A stretch of 24,258 bases of DNA from an uncultured Lachnospiraceae bacterium (GTDB taxonomy: Bacteria > Bacillota > Clostridia > Lachnospirales > Lachnospiraceae): the NCBI GenBank assembly GCA_910586025.1, contig CAJUIO010000053.1, forward strand, positions 1 through 24,258, in the 5' to 3' direction. Shown piece by piece: positions 15,224 through 22,838 of this stretch. Under the pieces are notes generated by a model, which was given only the letters and a program-made list of their open reading frames with translations, did no database searches and had not been told where the DNA came from. The position numbers were made by a program, and so were the translations under genes. Each line of letters begins with the position of its first letter. Within the stretch, counting starts at the first letter, position 1.

Positions 15224-16276
15224 ATGGCTTATGAGAATATGGGAAGAGGAACAATCCTTATTGCGGATGATGTGGAAATAAACCGGGTGATTCTCGGGGA
15301 AATTATTCAGGATATGGGGTATCACCCCGTACTGGCAGCTGACGGAGAGGAGGCCCTTGAGCTTGTCAGGACCTATCCGCCTCTGCTGATTCTCACGGAC
15401 ATATCCATGCCGGGAATGAGCGGATATGAGCTGTGCAGACTGTTAAAGGAAGATGAGGAGACAAGAAATATTCCGGTGATCTTTATTTCTGCCCTTGACG
15501 AGCTCGAGGACATTATCGAGGGGTTTGACTTAGGCGGCGGAGATTATATCACAAAGCCCTTTATTCCGGAGGTTGTAAAGGCAAGGGTAAGCGTACAGCT
15601 GCGGCTCTACGAGATGGCGCAGGAGCTTCGGGAAATGAACAGGAAGCTTCAGATATCCGTCAGCGAACAGCTGCGGCAGATGGAGCAGGAAAAAAAGAGC
15701 ATCCTGCAGGCCCTTGGAAATATTGCGATACAGAATTCCGGACATGGGGAAGAATACACGAGGCGGCTTAAGCACAACTGCAGAATGCTGGCGCAGGGAA
15801 TGCAGCTATCGCCCCGGTTTGAAGAAAAGATCTCAGATACCTTTATAGATACCATTGAGCTGGCGGCATCTCTCTGCGATATCGGAAAGATAGGAATTCC
15901 AAAGGAGATACTTCAGAAAAAAGAGGAACTGACCAGGGAAGAAGCGGCCGTTATGCGCAGTCATACGGAGATAGGCGCAAAGCTGCTTTTTGACCTGCAT
16001 GGCAGCAGTGATTACAATGATTTTGTGAAAATATCTGCAGATACGGCGCATTACCATCATGAAAGCTGGGATGGGAGCGGATATCCCCAGGGACTTAAGG
16101 GGGAGGAAATTCCGCTTGCCGCACAGATTGTTTCTCTGATGAATAGATTCTGCATGCTGACGCAGGATGGAAGGAAGCGGGAGGAAGCGCTTGCGGTTAT
16201 GCAGGGCGAGGCCGGTGTGAATTTTAATCCTGATATTTTTGATATATGCTGTAAAATATGGCGTCAGCTGTGTTGA
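15224..16276 (+). CDS. Response regulator with degenerate, probably inactive HD-GYP domain
   Basis: 350 residues, a paralogue of the first regulator. The receiver domain (about 8-130) has Asp15/Asp16, phosphoacceptor Asp59 (LTDISMPGMSG) and Lys111. The HD-GYP domain keeps HYHHESWDGSGYP (about 276-288) and DIGKIGIP, but lost key metal ligands. The HD pair reads Cys218-Asp219 (SLCDIGK). The upstream ExxxH motif is replaced (GHGEEYTRR). The late IADAYD motif reads IVSLMNRF. It is therefore unlikely to hydrolyse c-di-GMP and more likely binds a partner or nucleotide. A GGGGGAGG site precedes ATG 15224, 13 bases after the kinase stop. It probably takes phosphate from the kinase/Hpt. Confidence 0.92.
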   Translation: MAYENMGRGTILIADDVEINRVILGEIIQDMGYHPVLAADGEEALELVRTYPPLLILTDISMPGMSGYELCRLLKEDEETRNIPVIFISALDELEDIIEGFDLGGGDYITKPFIPEVVKARVSVQLRLYEMAQELREMNRKLQISVSEQLRQMEQEKKSILQALGNIAIQNSGHGEEYTRRLKHNCRMLAQGMQLSPRFEEKISDTFIDTIELAASLCDIGKIGIPKEILQKKEELTREEAAVMRSHTEIGAKLLFDLHGSSDYNDFVKISADTAHYHHESWDGSGYPQGLKGEEIPLAAQIVSLMNRFCMLTQDGRKREEALAVMQGEAGVNFNPDIFDICCKIWRQLC

Positions 16277-16313
16277 TTTGAATCATTTATTATTTTGACG
16301 GGAGGGATCAAAG

Positions 16314-17120
16314 GTGATAACCGATGAAGAATTTAGAAGAATATCCGTTTTTATGAAGCAGCGTTACGGCATTGATTTAAGCCAGAAGAAGGTGATCGTC
16401 AACGGACGGCTTGAGAACTATATCAAAGCTAACGGCTGGCATAATTTTAACGAATATATGGACGTGGTGGAGCGTGACAAGACGGGTACCCAGGAAAAAA
16501 TGCTGGTTAATTTCCTGACAACGAATCATACATATTTTATGAGGGAGTTTGAGCATTTTGATTACTTCAAGAAGGTAGTGCTTCCGGGTCTTAAGGAAAA
16601 GGAAGCCAGGACCAAGGATCTCCGGATCTGGTGCGGTGCAGCCTCTACCGGCGAGGAGCCCTATATGATCGCCATGGTTCTTGCGGATTTCTTTGGACTT
16701 GAGCGCAGCCAGTGGGATACAAAGATTCTTGCCACGGATATTTCGACCAAGGTGCTTCAGCAGGCTCTTGCGGGTGTTTACAGTGCGGAACAGCTGAAAA
16801 ATCTTCCGGAACAATGGAAGAGGCATTTTTTCAAATCGGTGGCCGGAGGCGCCCAGTACAGGGTGACGGATGAACTGAAAAAGGAAGTTGTATTCAGACA
16901 GTTCAACCTGATGGATCCTTTTCCCTTCAAAAAGAAAATGCATACTGTATTTTTGCGCAATGTTATGATATATTTTGATGAGAAGACAAAAGAGCAGCTG
17001 GTGCAGAAGGTATATGATGCCCTTGAGCCGGGCGGATATCTGTTCATAGGGACAACCGAGACCCTGAACAGGAACAGCACGCCGTTCCAGATCATCCAGC
17101 CGTCGATATTCAAAAAATAA
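16314..17120 (+). CDS. cheR: CheR chemoreceptor glutamate methyltransferase
   Basis: 268 residues. It transfers methyl groups from S-adenosylmethionine to glutamates on the chemoreceptor for adaptation. An N-terminal helical CheR-N domain (about 1-70, including LVNFLTTNHTYFMRE) precedes the SAM-binding Rossmann domain with the hallmark IWCGAASTGEEPYMIAMVLA. It also has ILATDISTKVLQQA and the family motif VFLRNVMIYFDEKTKEQL. It is full length. The start is GTG 16314 with GGAGGG eight bases upstream; no ATG fits better. It stands next to cheB and in the same operon as one receptor gene, its likely substrate. Confidence 0.96.
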   Translation: MITDEEFRRISVFMKQRYGIDLSQKKVIVNGRLENYIKANGWHNFNEYMDVVERDKTGTQEKMLVNFLTTNHTYFMREFEHFDYFKKVVLPGLKEKEARTKDLRIWCGAASTGEEPYMIAMVLADFFGLERSQWDTKILATDISTKVLQQALAGVYSAEQLKNLPEQWKRHFFKSVAGGAQYRVTDELKKEVVFRQFNLMDPFPFKKKMHTVFLRNVMIYFDEKTKEQLVQKVYDALEPGGYLFIGTTETLNRNSTPFQIIQPSIFKK

Positions 17121-17138
17121 AGAAGGGAAGGATTGCTT

Positions 17139-18170
17139 ATGCGGCCGATAAAAGTTTTGATAGTTGAAGATTCTATCGTTTTCAGGGAGCTGCTTGTCCA
17201 GAACCTGAGCAGAGATCCTGCGATTCAGGTTGTTGCTACCGCCAAGGATCCCTTCGAGGCAAGAGATGCCATTCTGGCCCATAAGCCGGATGTGATGACG
17301 CTGGATGTGGAGCTTCCCCGGATGAGCGGAATAGAGTTTCTGCGAAAGCTGATGCCTCAGTATCCGCTTCCCGTGGTGGTGATCAGCTCCTTAAGCGATA
17401 AAGTGTTTGACGCATTGAAGGCGGGAGCCGTGGATTTTGTGGCGAAGCCCGCCGTATCCAGCAGGGCGCAGCTTGAGGACTTCATCCGCAACGAGCTTCT
17501 TGTAAAGATCAAGATTGCTTCCACGGCGAAGATCAGCAACATTAAGAAGACGGTAATGAAGCAGGAGGAGCAGAGCCTTTCTTCTGTAAAGGGAAAGGAT
17601 CTCATCGTGGCAATCGGAGCTTCCACGGGCGGCACGGAAGCCATCTTCGACGTGGTGAAGGAGTATGGAACCGATATACCCGGGATCGTCATTGTGCAGC
17701 ATATGCCTCCGGGATTTACGGAGATGTACGCAAAGAGGCTGAATGATCAGTGCCGGGTGCAGGTAAAGGAAGCAAGAACCGGAGACAGGGTGCTTCCGGG
17801 GCATGTGGTAATCGCTCCTGGAGGAGACCAGCACATGCATCTTGTGAAGGTAAACGGGATGTATCAGGTGGAATGCAGGAAGGGACCCAAGGTAAACGGA
17901 CATTGCCCTTCCGTGGACGTACTGTTTGAATCCGTGGCAAAGGTGGCAGGACGGGATGCCGTGGGTATTATTCTGACAGGAATGGGCGGAGACGGCGCAA
18001 AGGGACTTCTCGCCATGCGCAAGGCCGGTGCGAGAACCATCGGACAGGATGAATCCACCTGTGTGGTTTATGGGATGCCTAAAGTGGCTTATGATCTCGG
18101 GGCAGTTGAATATCAGGAGAAACTCTCCGATATACCTAAGAGGACATATGCGCTTTTAAATAAAATGTAA
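17139..18170 (+). CDS. cheB: CheB receptor methylesterase/deamidase response regulator
   Basis: 343 residues. The receiver domain (about 1-120) has phosphoacceptor Asp56 (MTLDVELPRMSG) and Lys102. The C-terminal methylesterase (about 152-343) has the complete Ser-His-Asp triad: GASTGGTEA (Ser161), IVQHMPPGFTEMYAKRL (His187) and ILTGMGGDGAKGL (Asp284). It removes receptor methyl groups when phosphorylated by CheA. The ATG at 17139 is chosen because GAAGGGAAGG ends seven bases upstream; an in-frame TTG at 17133 is less likely. It follows cheR by 18 bases and opposes it functionally. Confidence 0.96.
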   Translation: MRPIKVLIVEDSIVFRELLVQNLSRDPAIQVVATAKDPFEARDAILAHKPDVMTLDVELPRMSGIEFLRKLMPQYPLPVVVISSLSDKVFDALKAGAVDFVAKPAVSSRAQLEDFIRNELLVKIKIASTAKISNIKKTVMKQEEQSLSSVKGKDLIVAIGASTGGTEAIFDVVKEYGTDIPGIVIVQHMPPGFTEMYAKRLNDQCRVQVKEARTGDRVLPGHVVIAPGGDQHMHLVKVNGMYQVECRKGPKVNGHCPSVDVLFESVAKVAGRDAVGIILTGMGGDGAKGLLAMRKAGARTIGQDESTCVVYGMPKVAYDLGAVEYQEKLSDIPKRTYALLNKM

Positions 18171-18178
18171 AGGAGACA

Positions 18179-18574
18179 ATGATGAAGATTCTATTGGCAG
18201 AAGATGATTTTGTAACAAGGAAGTTCATGGTGAATTTCCTGTCAAAGTACGGCGAATGTGACGTGACAGTCGATGGGATGGAAGCGGTGGATGCATTCAT
18301 GATGGCCCTGGAAGACGGAGAGCCTTATGATCTGGTGTGTCTTGATATTATGATGCCCGTTATGGATGGCTATCAGGCGCTGGTGGGTATCCGTAATCTG
18401 GAAAAGGAGAGAGAGATTCCCTCCGATAAGGCCGTTAAGGTGATTATGACAACGGCTTTGAATGAGGAAAGAAATGTCAATATGGCATTTGAACTGGGAT
18501 GTACGGTATATTCCGGCAAGCCCATTGATCAGGAAAGGTTCGAACAGGTATTAAAGAAGCTGGAGCTGATCTGA
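18179..18574 (+). CDS. cheY: CheY-like single-domain response regulator
   Basis: 131 residues forming one receiver domain: acidic pair EDD (residues 8-10), phosphoacceptor Asp56 (VCLDIMMPVMDGYQ), switch Thr91 (IMTTALNEER) and Lys114 (SGKPID). No output domain, as in CheY. The loop before the switch is a little longer than in motility CheYs (EKEREIPSDKAVKVIM). AAAGGAGAC precedes tandem ATGs at 18179/18182. It lies 8 bases after cheB and just before cheA, its presumed phosphodonor. With no flagellar genes nearby, its target may not be a flagellar motor. Confidence 0.92.
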   Translation: MMKILLAEDDFVTRKFMVNFLSKYGECDVTVDGMEAVDAFMMALEDGEPYDLVCLDIMMPVMDGYQALVGIRNLEKEREIPSDKAVKVIMTTALNEERNVNMAFELGCTVYSGKPIDQERFEQVLKKLELI

Positions 18575-18614
18575 TAAAAACATAAGGTTAGAATAAGCTG
18601 GAAAGGAGAAGAAT

Positions 18615-20792
18615 ATGGCTGAAGAATTTAGTACTGATGGCATGCTGGATATGTACTTGTTTGAGAATGAACAGCTGCTTGAGCAGCTTCAGGACAGAGT
18701 TCTGGAGCAGAAGGATGCAGATTGTTTTGATGAAGACAGTATTAATGAGATATTCAGAACGATGCATACGATCAAAGGCTCATCAGGTATTATGATGTTT
18801 GACAATATCACGGCTATCGCACATAAGCTGGAAGATGTTTTCTATTATCTGAGAGAGTCCCACCCTGACAACGTACCTCATCTTGAGCTGGTGGAACATG
18901 TGTTGGAGGTGGCGGATTTCATTTCAAATGAAATGGATAAAATCCGGAACGGCGATCCGGTGGACGGGGATGCCAGCGATATCATTGCAAGGCTCGACAA
19001 ATTCCTGGATATGCTGAAAAACGGCATAACGGTTTCGGAGGGCAAGGAGGCACCGCCCGAGAATGTGCATGTGGAGCCCAAGCATTTTTATATTGCGCCC
19101 GTGGCGACCAAGGACAGCCGGTTTTATAAGATTTTCATCACGTTTTTCCCGGAAACGGAGATGGTGAACGTACATGCATATAAGACGGTGTACGCACTAA
19201 AGGAGATCGCAGAGGATCTTCTGTATTCGCCGGAGGATATTATCGCCGACGCTTCCTGTGCGGAGACGATTTTGAAGGAAGGCTTCAAGATTTTGCTGCA
19301 GGCACAGTGCGGCGAGGAAGAGATCCGTCAGATAATCGGAATCGGCTATGATATCGAAAAGGTGGAGGTTTTTGAGTGTAAGGCGGAGGAATTCCTTCAG
19401 GGCTTTGATTTTGGTGATGATACCATGCGGGTCATTGATCTGGATTCCAGTGTGGAGGAGATAGAGAACAAGGCGCAGGAGGCATCTAAGGGGAATGAGG
19501 AAGCAGCCGATGCGAAGGCGGAGAAGGCTCCTGAAAAGCCCAAGATCGCTCCCGGAGACTTTGTCATTAAATCCAAGGATCCCGGCAAGCATAAAACTCT
19601 GGCGAAAGACAAACCCAAGACAGAGAAGGCTTCCTTTATCAGTGTGAATGTCAGTAAGATGGATCAGCTGATGGATCTGATCGGTGAGCTGGTTATTGCG
19701 GAATCCGTGGTATTGCAGAATCCGGATCTGAAGGTGCCCGGACTTAATCTTGCCCGGTTTAACAAGGCGGCGGCTCAGATGTCCAAGATTGCCACGGATC
19801 TGCAGAATGTGATTATGTCCATGCGTATGGTGCCCCTTACCAATACCTTCCAGAAGATGAACAGGATTGTCTTTGACGTATCCAGAAAGCTCGGAAAGGA
19901 TATCGAGTTTGAGATGGTCGGGGAACAGACGGAAGTGGATAAAAATATTATCGAGCACATTTCCGATCCTCTCATGCATCTTGTGAGAAATGCGGTGGAT
20001 CATGGAATTGAGACAAATGAGGAGCGCATTGACAGCGGAAAAGCGGATAAGGGTAAGGTCACTTTGTCTGCTAAAACCGAGGCGGGCAAGGTATGGATCA
20101 GCGTGGAGGATAACGGAAAGGGTCTTGAGAGAGATAAGATACTTGCCAAGGCGAGAAAACAGGGCCTTTTGGATGACGGAAAACCGGAGTCTGCCTATAC
20201 GGATAAAGAGGTGTACCAGTTTATCACTCTGCCCGGCTTTTCCACCAATGAGCAGATCACGGAATATTCGGGACGAGGCGTGGGAATGGACGTGGTAGTG
20301 CAGAATATTCAGGCTATCGGCGGTATGCTGGATATTGAGAGTGTTGCGGGAATGGGCACGATTATGAGCCTGAAGATTCCGCTTACTCTGGCGATTGTGG
20401 ATGGAATCGTCATGGAAACCGGCAATTCTTCCTTTGTCCTTGAGACGGGAGTGATTAAGGAGTTCGTCACTGTGAAGGAGGAGATGATGATTCATGAACC
20501 CAACGGTGATGAATTTATCATGATCCGCGGCGAGTGCTTCCCGGTAATTCGACTGGGCAGATGGTATGGTCTTACGGAGTATAAGGAAGCCGTTGAGGAC
20601 GGAACCATGTTGATCCTCGAGGTGGAGGATAAGAAGATCTGTCTTTTCGTGGACAGACTGATCGGGGAGCAGGAGATCGTTGTAAAACCGATTCCTTCTT
20701 ATATCAAGAAGGTAAAGGGGTTGTCGGGCTGTACGCAGCTTGGAGACGGCAGCATCGCATTGATTTTGGATGCCGGCGGATTAATAGACTAA
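18615..20792 (+). CDS. cheA: Chemotaxis histidine kinase CheA
   Basis: 725 residues with the full CheA order. P1 Hpt covers about 8-110, with His51 in MHTIKGSSGIM. A P2-like regulator-binding region (about 155-265) is followed by an acidic, Lys/Glu-rich linker. P3 dimerisation (about 340-410) contains KMDQLMDLIGELVIAESVV. P4 ATPase has HLVRNAVDHGIE, SVEDNGKGLERD and YSGRGVGMDVV. P5 is a CheW-like domain (about 590-725). It autophosphorylates in receptor arrays and passes phosphate to CheY and CheB. AAAGGAGAAG precedes ATG 18615. There is no CheC, CheD, CheX or CheZ in the window, so the means of dephosphorylation is not visible. Confidence 0.97.
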   Translation: MAEEFSTDGMLDMYLFENEQLLEQLQDRVLEQKDADCFDEDSINEIFRTMHTIKGSSGIMMFDNITAIAHKLEDVFYYLRESHPDNVPHLELVEHVLEVADFISNEMDKIRNGDPVDGDASDIIARLDKFLDMLKNGITVSEGKEAPPENVHVEPKHFYIAPVATKDSRFYKIFITFFPETEMVNVHAYKTVYALKEIAEDLLYSPEDIIADASCAETILKEGFKILLQAQCGEEEIRQIIGIGYDIEKVEVFECKAEEFLQGFDFGDDTMRVIDLDSSVEEIENKAQEASKGNEEAADAKAEKAPEKPKIAPGDFVIKSKDPGKHKTLAKDKPKTEKASFISVNVSKMDQLMDLIGELVIAESVVLQNPDLKVPGLNLARFNKAAAQMSKIATDLQNVIMSMRMVPLTNTFQKMNRIVFDVSRKLGKDIEFEMVGEQTEVDKNIIEHISDPLMHLVRNAVDHGIETNEERIDSGKADKGKVTLSAKTEAGKVWISVEDNGKGLERDKILAKARKQGLLDDGKPESAYTDKEVYQFITLPGFSTNEQITEYSGRGVGMDVVVQNIQAIGGMLDIESVAGMGTIMSLKIPLTLAIVDGIVMETGNSSFVLETGVIKEFVTVKEEMMIHEPNGDEFIMIRGECFPVIRLGRWYGLTEYKEAVEDGTMLILEVEDKKICLFVDRLIGEQEIVVKPIPSYIKKVKGLSGCTQLGDGSIALILDAGGLID

Positions 20793-20813
20793 TAAGAAAG
20801 GAAGGGTATATGT

Positions 20814-21356
20814 ATGAGTGAAACGAGCGAATTGAGAAAACGCGCGGCGGAAGCTAATGCTTCTAACGAGCATGATACCACAAAAGGCAAGTATATGACC
20901 TTTAAATCCGGGAATGAGTATTTTGGACTGAAGATACAGTATGTAAACGAGATTATTCAGTTTCAGGCGATAACGGCAATTCCGGAAACAGAGGATTATA
21001 TTAAGGGGCTTATCAATCTGAGAGGAAAGGTTATTCCCGTGATTGATGTGCGGCTGAGATTCAAGCAGCAACCCTTTGAATATAATGACAGAACCTGTAT
21101 CATTGTCATCAATGTAAAATCTACGGTGGTAGGTCTGATCGTGGAAAAGATTGCAGAGGTAGTCGAGATCAAAGATGAAAATATTCTGCCTCCTCCTTCA
21201 ATCGGACGCATGGACAGAGCACAGCAGAAATATGTATACGGCATTGGTAAAGTGGGAGATTCTGTTAAATTACTGCTGGATCCCGATAAGCTTCTGAACG
21301 ACGAGGACTTGTCGGTTGCTGAGCAGGCAAACGATATGATATTAGACGAAGAATGA
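20814..21356 (+). CDS. cheW: CheW coupling protein
   Basis: 180 residues. A charged N-terminal extension of about 25 residues precedes a single CheW domain: KYMTFKSGNEYFGLKIQYVN, EIIQFQAITAIPETEDYI, KGLINLRGKVIPVIDVRLRF, then TVVGLIVEKIAEVVEIKDEN. The NLRGKVIPVIDVR segment is the receptor/kinase-binding signature. CheW scaffolds CheA onto chemoreceptor tips. AAGGAAGGG precedes ATG 20814. It ends 12 bases before the receptor gene. Confidence 0.96.
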   Translation: MSETSELRKRAAEANASNEHDTTKGKYMTFKSGNEYFGLKIQYVNEIIQFQAITAIPETEDYIKGLINLRGKVIPVIDVRLRFKQQPFEYNDRTCIIVINVKSTVVGLIVEKIAEVVEIKDENILPPPSIGRMDRAQQKYVYGIGKVGDSVKLLLDPDKLLNDEDLSVAEQANDMILDEE

Positions 21357-21368
21357 GAGGTATGAGCA

Positions 21369-22721
21369 ATGAAAGACATGAAGATGAAAACAAAATTGAT
21401 CATTGGTTTTATGATCCCTATTGCGATCACGGTCCTGAATATTATTATCGGTGACCTGACTACAAAGCGCGCAGTAAAGATCACAGATCCGGTGGCACAG
21501 GAGCAGTATACTACGTATGCGGCTATCTTTACAGCAGTCTTTGCGGTGATTTCCGTCGTGCTTACGGTATTTTTGGCACTTAAGCTGGTCAAGGCCATTG
21601 AGAAATCGGTGGAACAGCTCTCCACTGCGGCGAAGGATATTGCAATGGGGCGTGTTGACATCAATCTCGTCAAGTATAATAATGACGAGTTTGGCGGACT
21701 GGTAGATGAGTATAACGAAGTGGTCAACAACATTAAATATCAGGCTAAGATTGCGGAGGAGGTTTCTAACGGTAATCTTACAATTACGGTAAATCCCAAA
21801 TCTTCGGATGACGTGCTTGGTCATTCCTTAAAGAAGCTGGTAGAGGATAATCTGAATGCACTGACCAATATCAGTGACGCAGGTTCTCAGGTTACCATCA
21901 GTTCTTCCCAGGTGGCAAGCGCAAGTCAGGCTCTTGCACAGGGCTCTACCCAGCAGGCAAGTGCAATTCAGGAGATCACGGCATCTATCGATGAAATCGC
22001 TGATAAGACAAGGCAGAACGCAGAGGAAGCAAATACGGCGGCTAATCTGGTTGCCAAGGCGATTGAGGATGTTAAGGAAGGCAATAAGCAGATGCAGGAT
22101 ATGACGACTGCTATGCAGGATATCAATAAATCCTCCGAAAGCATTTCCAGAATCATTAAGGTTATTGACGATATTGCATTCCAGACCAATATTCTTGCGC
22201 TGAATGCGGCGGTTGAGGCAGCAAGAGCGGGCGAGGCAGGAAAGGGCTTTGCGGTTGTGGCTGAGGAGGTTAGAAGTCTGGCGGCAAAGAGTGCGGCTGC
22301 AGCGGCTGAGACGGCTGAGCTGATTGAGGATTCCATCGACAAGGTTAACATGGGAAGCAAGATCGTGGATAATACGGCACAGGCACTGGAAGCAATCACA
22401 AACGTGGTGCAGGAGAGTGAAATGCTGATCAACGGTATCGCAGAATCCTCCAACTATCAGGCAACCGCAGTGGCTCAGATCGAGCAGGCGATCAGCCAGG
22501 TATCGCAGGTGGTTCAGACAAACTCCGCAACCAGCCAGGAGTGTGCGGCAGCCAGCGAGGAGCTTTCCAACCAGGCGGCAAGAATGAGAGATATGCTTTC
22601 CATCTACAACCTTGGAAATGGAAATTCAGGCTCCTCTTCATTCAGGTCTTCCGCACCTTCTGTTGATATCAACATGAATGAGCAGGTTATCTCACTGGGA
22701 GATGATTTTGGAAAGTATTAA
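21369..22721 (+). CDS. Methyl-accepting chemotaxis protein with minimal extracellular loop
   Basis: 450 residues. Two membrane helices lie at about 10-30 and 49-74, separated by only about 18 residues, so there is practically no outside sensor domain. A HAMP domain (about 72-125) and probably a second HAMP-like/coiled segment (YQAKIAEEVSNGNLTITV) follow. The cytoplasmic signalling hairpin contains the conserved tip VIDDIAFQTNILALNAAVEA, ARAGEAGKGFAVVAEEVRSL (about 264-304), flanked by Gln/Glu/Ala/Ser-rich methylation helices (TQQASAIQEITASIDEI). It ends with a flexible Ser/Gly-rich tail. GAGAGGT lies upstream of ATG 21369. It is the only receptor in the operon; it probably senses a membrane, redox or internal cue, or a protein partner. 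Confidence 0.96.
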   Translation: MKDMKMKTKLIIGFMIPIAITVLNIIIGDLTTKRAVKITDPVAQEQYTTYAAIFTAVFAVISVVLTVFLALKLVKAIEKSVEQLSTAAKDIAMGRVDINLVKYNNDEFGGLVDEYNEVVNNIKYQAKIAEEVSNGNLTITVNPKSSDDVLGHSLKKLVEDNLNALTNISDAGSQVTISSSQVASASQALAQGSTQQASAIQEITASIDEIADKTRQNAEEANTAANLVAKAIEDVKEGNKQMQDMTTAMQDINKSSESISRIIKVIDDIAFQTNILALNAAVEAARAGEAGKGFAVVAEEVRSLAAKSAAAAAETAELIEDSIDKVNMGSKIVDNTAQALEAITNVVQESEMLINGIAESSNYQATAVAQIEQAISQVSQVVQTNSATSQECAAASEELSNQAARMRDMLSIYNLGNGNSGSSSFRSSAPSVDINMNEQVISLGDDFGKY

Positions 22722-22732
22722 AGAAACGGCAA

Positions 22733-22754
22733 TCACAGATTTTTGTGTCTGTGA
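22733..22754 (+). terminator. Small hairpin after the receptor gene
   Basis: TCACAGA and TCTGTGA (perfect 7-bp inverted repeat, 8-base loop) lie just before the main terminator. It may help RNA 3'-end stability. Confidence 0.4.
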
Positions 22755-22760
22755 CATAAC

Positions 22761-22794
22761 AAAATGGGCAGTCCCGAACAGGACTGCCCATTTT
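22761..22794 (+). terminator. Strong intrinsic terminator of the chemosensory operon
   Basis: AAAATGGGCAGTCC pairs perfectly with GGACTGCCCATTTT (14 bp) around a six-base loop; the T run is part of the stem's 3' arm. Being symmetrical, it could work on both strands. It closes the ten-gene operon 40 bases after the receptor stop codon. Confidence 0.85.
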
Positions 22795-22838
22795 GCGTAA
22801 GGTGAATCTTACAGGCAGGCATTCTTGTTGCACCAGAG

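Larger units (their letters stand above)
11938..22838 (+). mobile_element. 10.9-kb chemosensory cassette inserted in the subtilase gene
   Basis: Defined by the two halves of one gene: GATTCCGG on the left and AATTGATTATC on the right join to restore VIDSGIDYQ in frame, with a shared GG at the crossover. The insert carries ten same-strand genes, begins about 95 bases before its own promoter and ends about 40 bases after an intrinsic terminator, so it is a complete transcription unit. No transposase, integrase or long terminal repeat is visible inside it. Mobility is therefore inferred from the split gene only, and a wrong assembly join is an alternative. Confidence 0.5.

Noticed and set aside
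19197..20495. 432-codon open frame on the minus strand
   Set aside because: Antisense to the conserved ATPase and dimerisation domains of cheA. The composition (His, Leu, Ile-rich) is that of a shadow frame.
22809..22838. In-frame codons just before the 3' subtilase piece as a native new start
   Set aside because: The frame opens only after a stop at 22803-22805 and has no ATG, GTG or TTG with a ribosome site before 22866; it lies directly downstream of a strong terminator.
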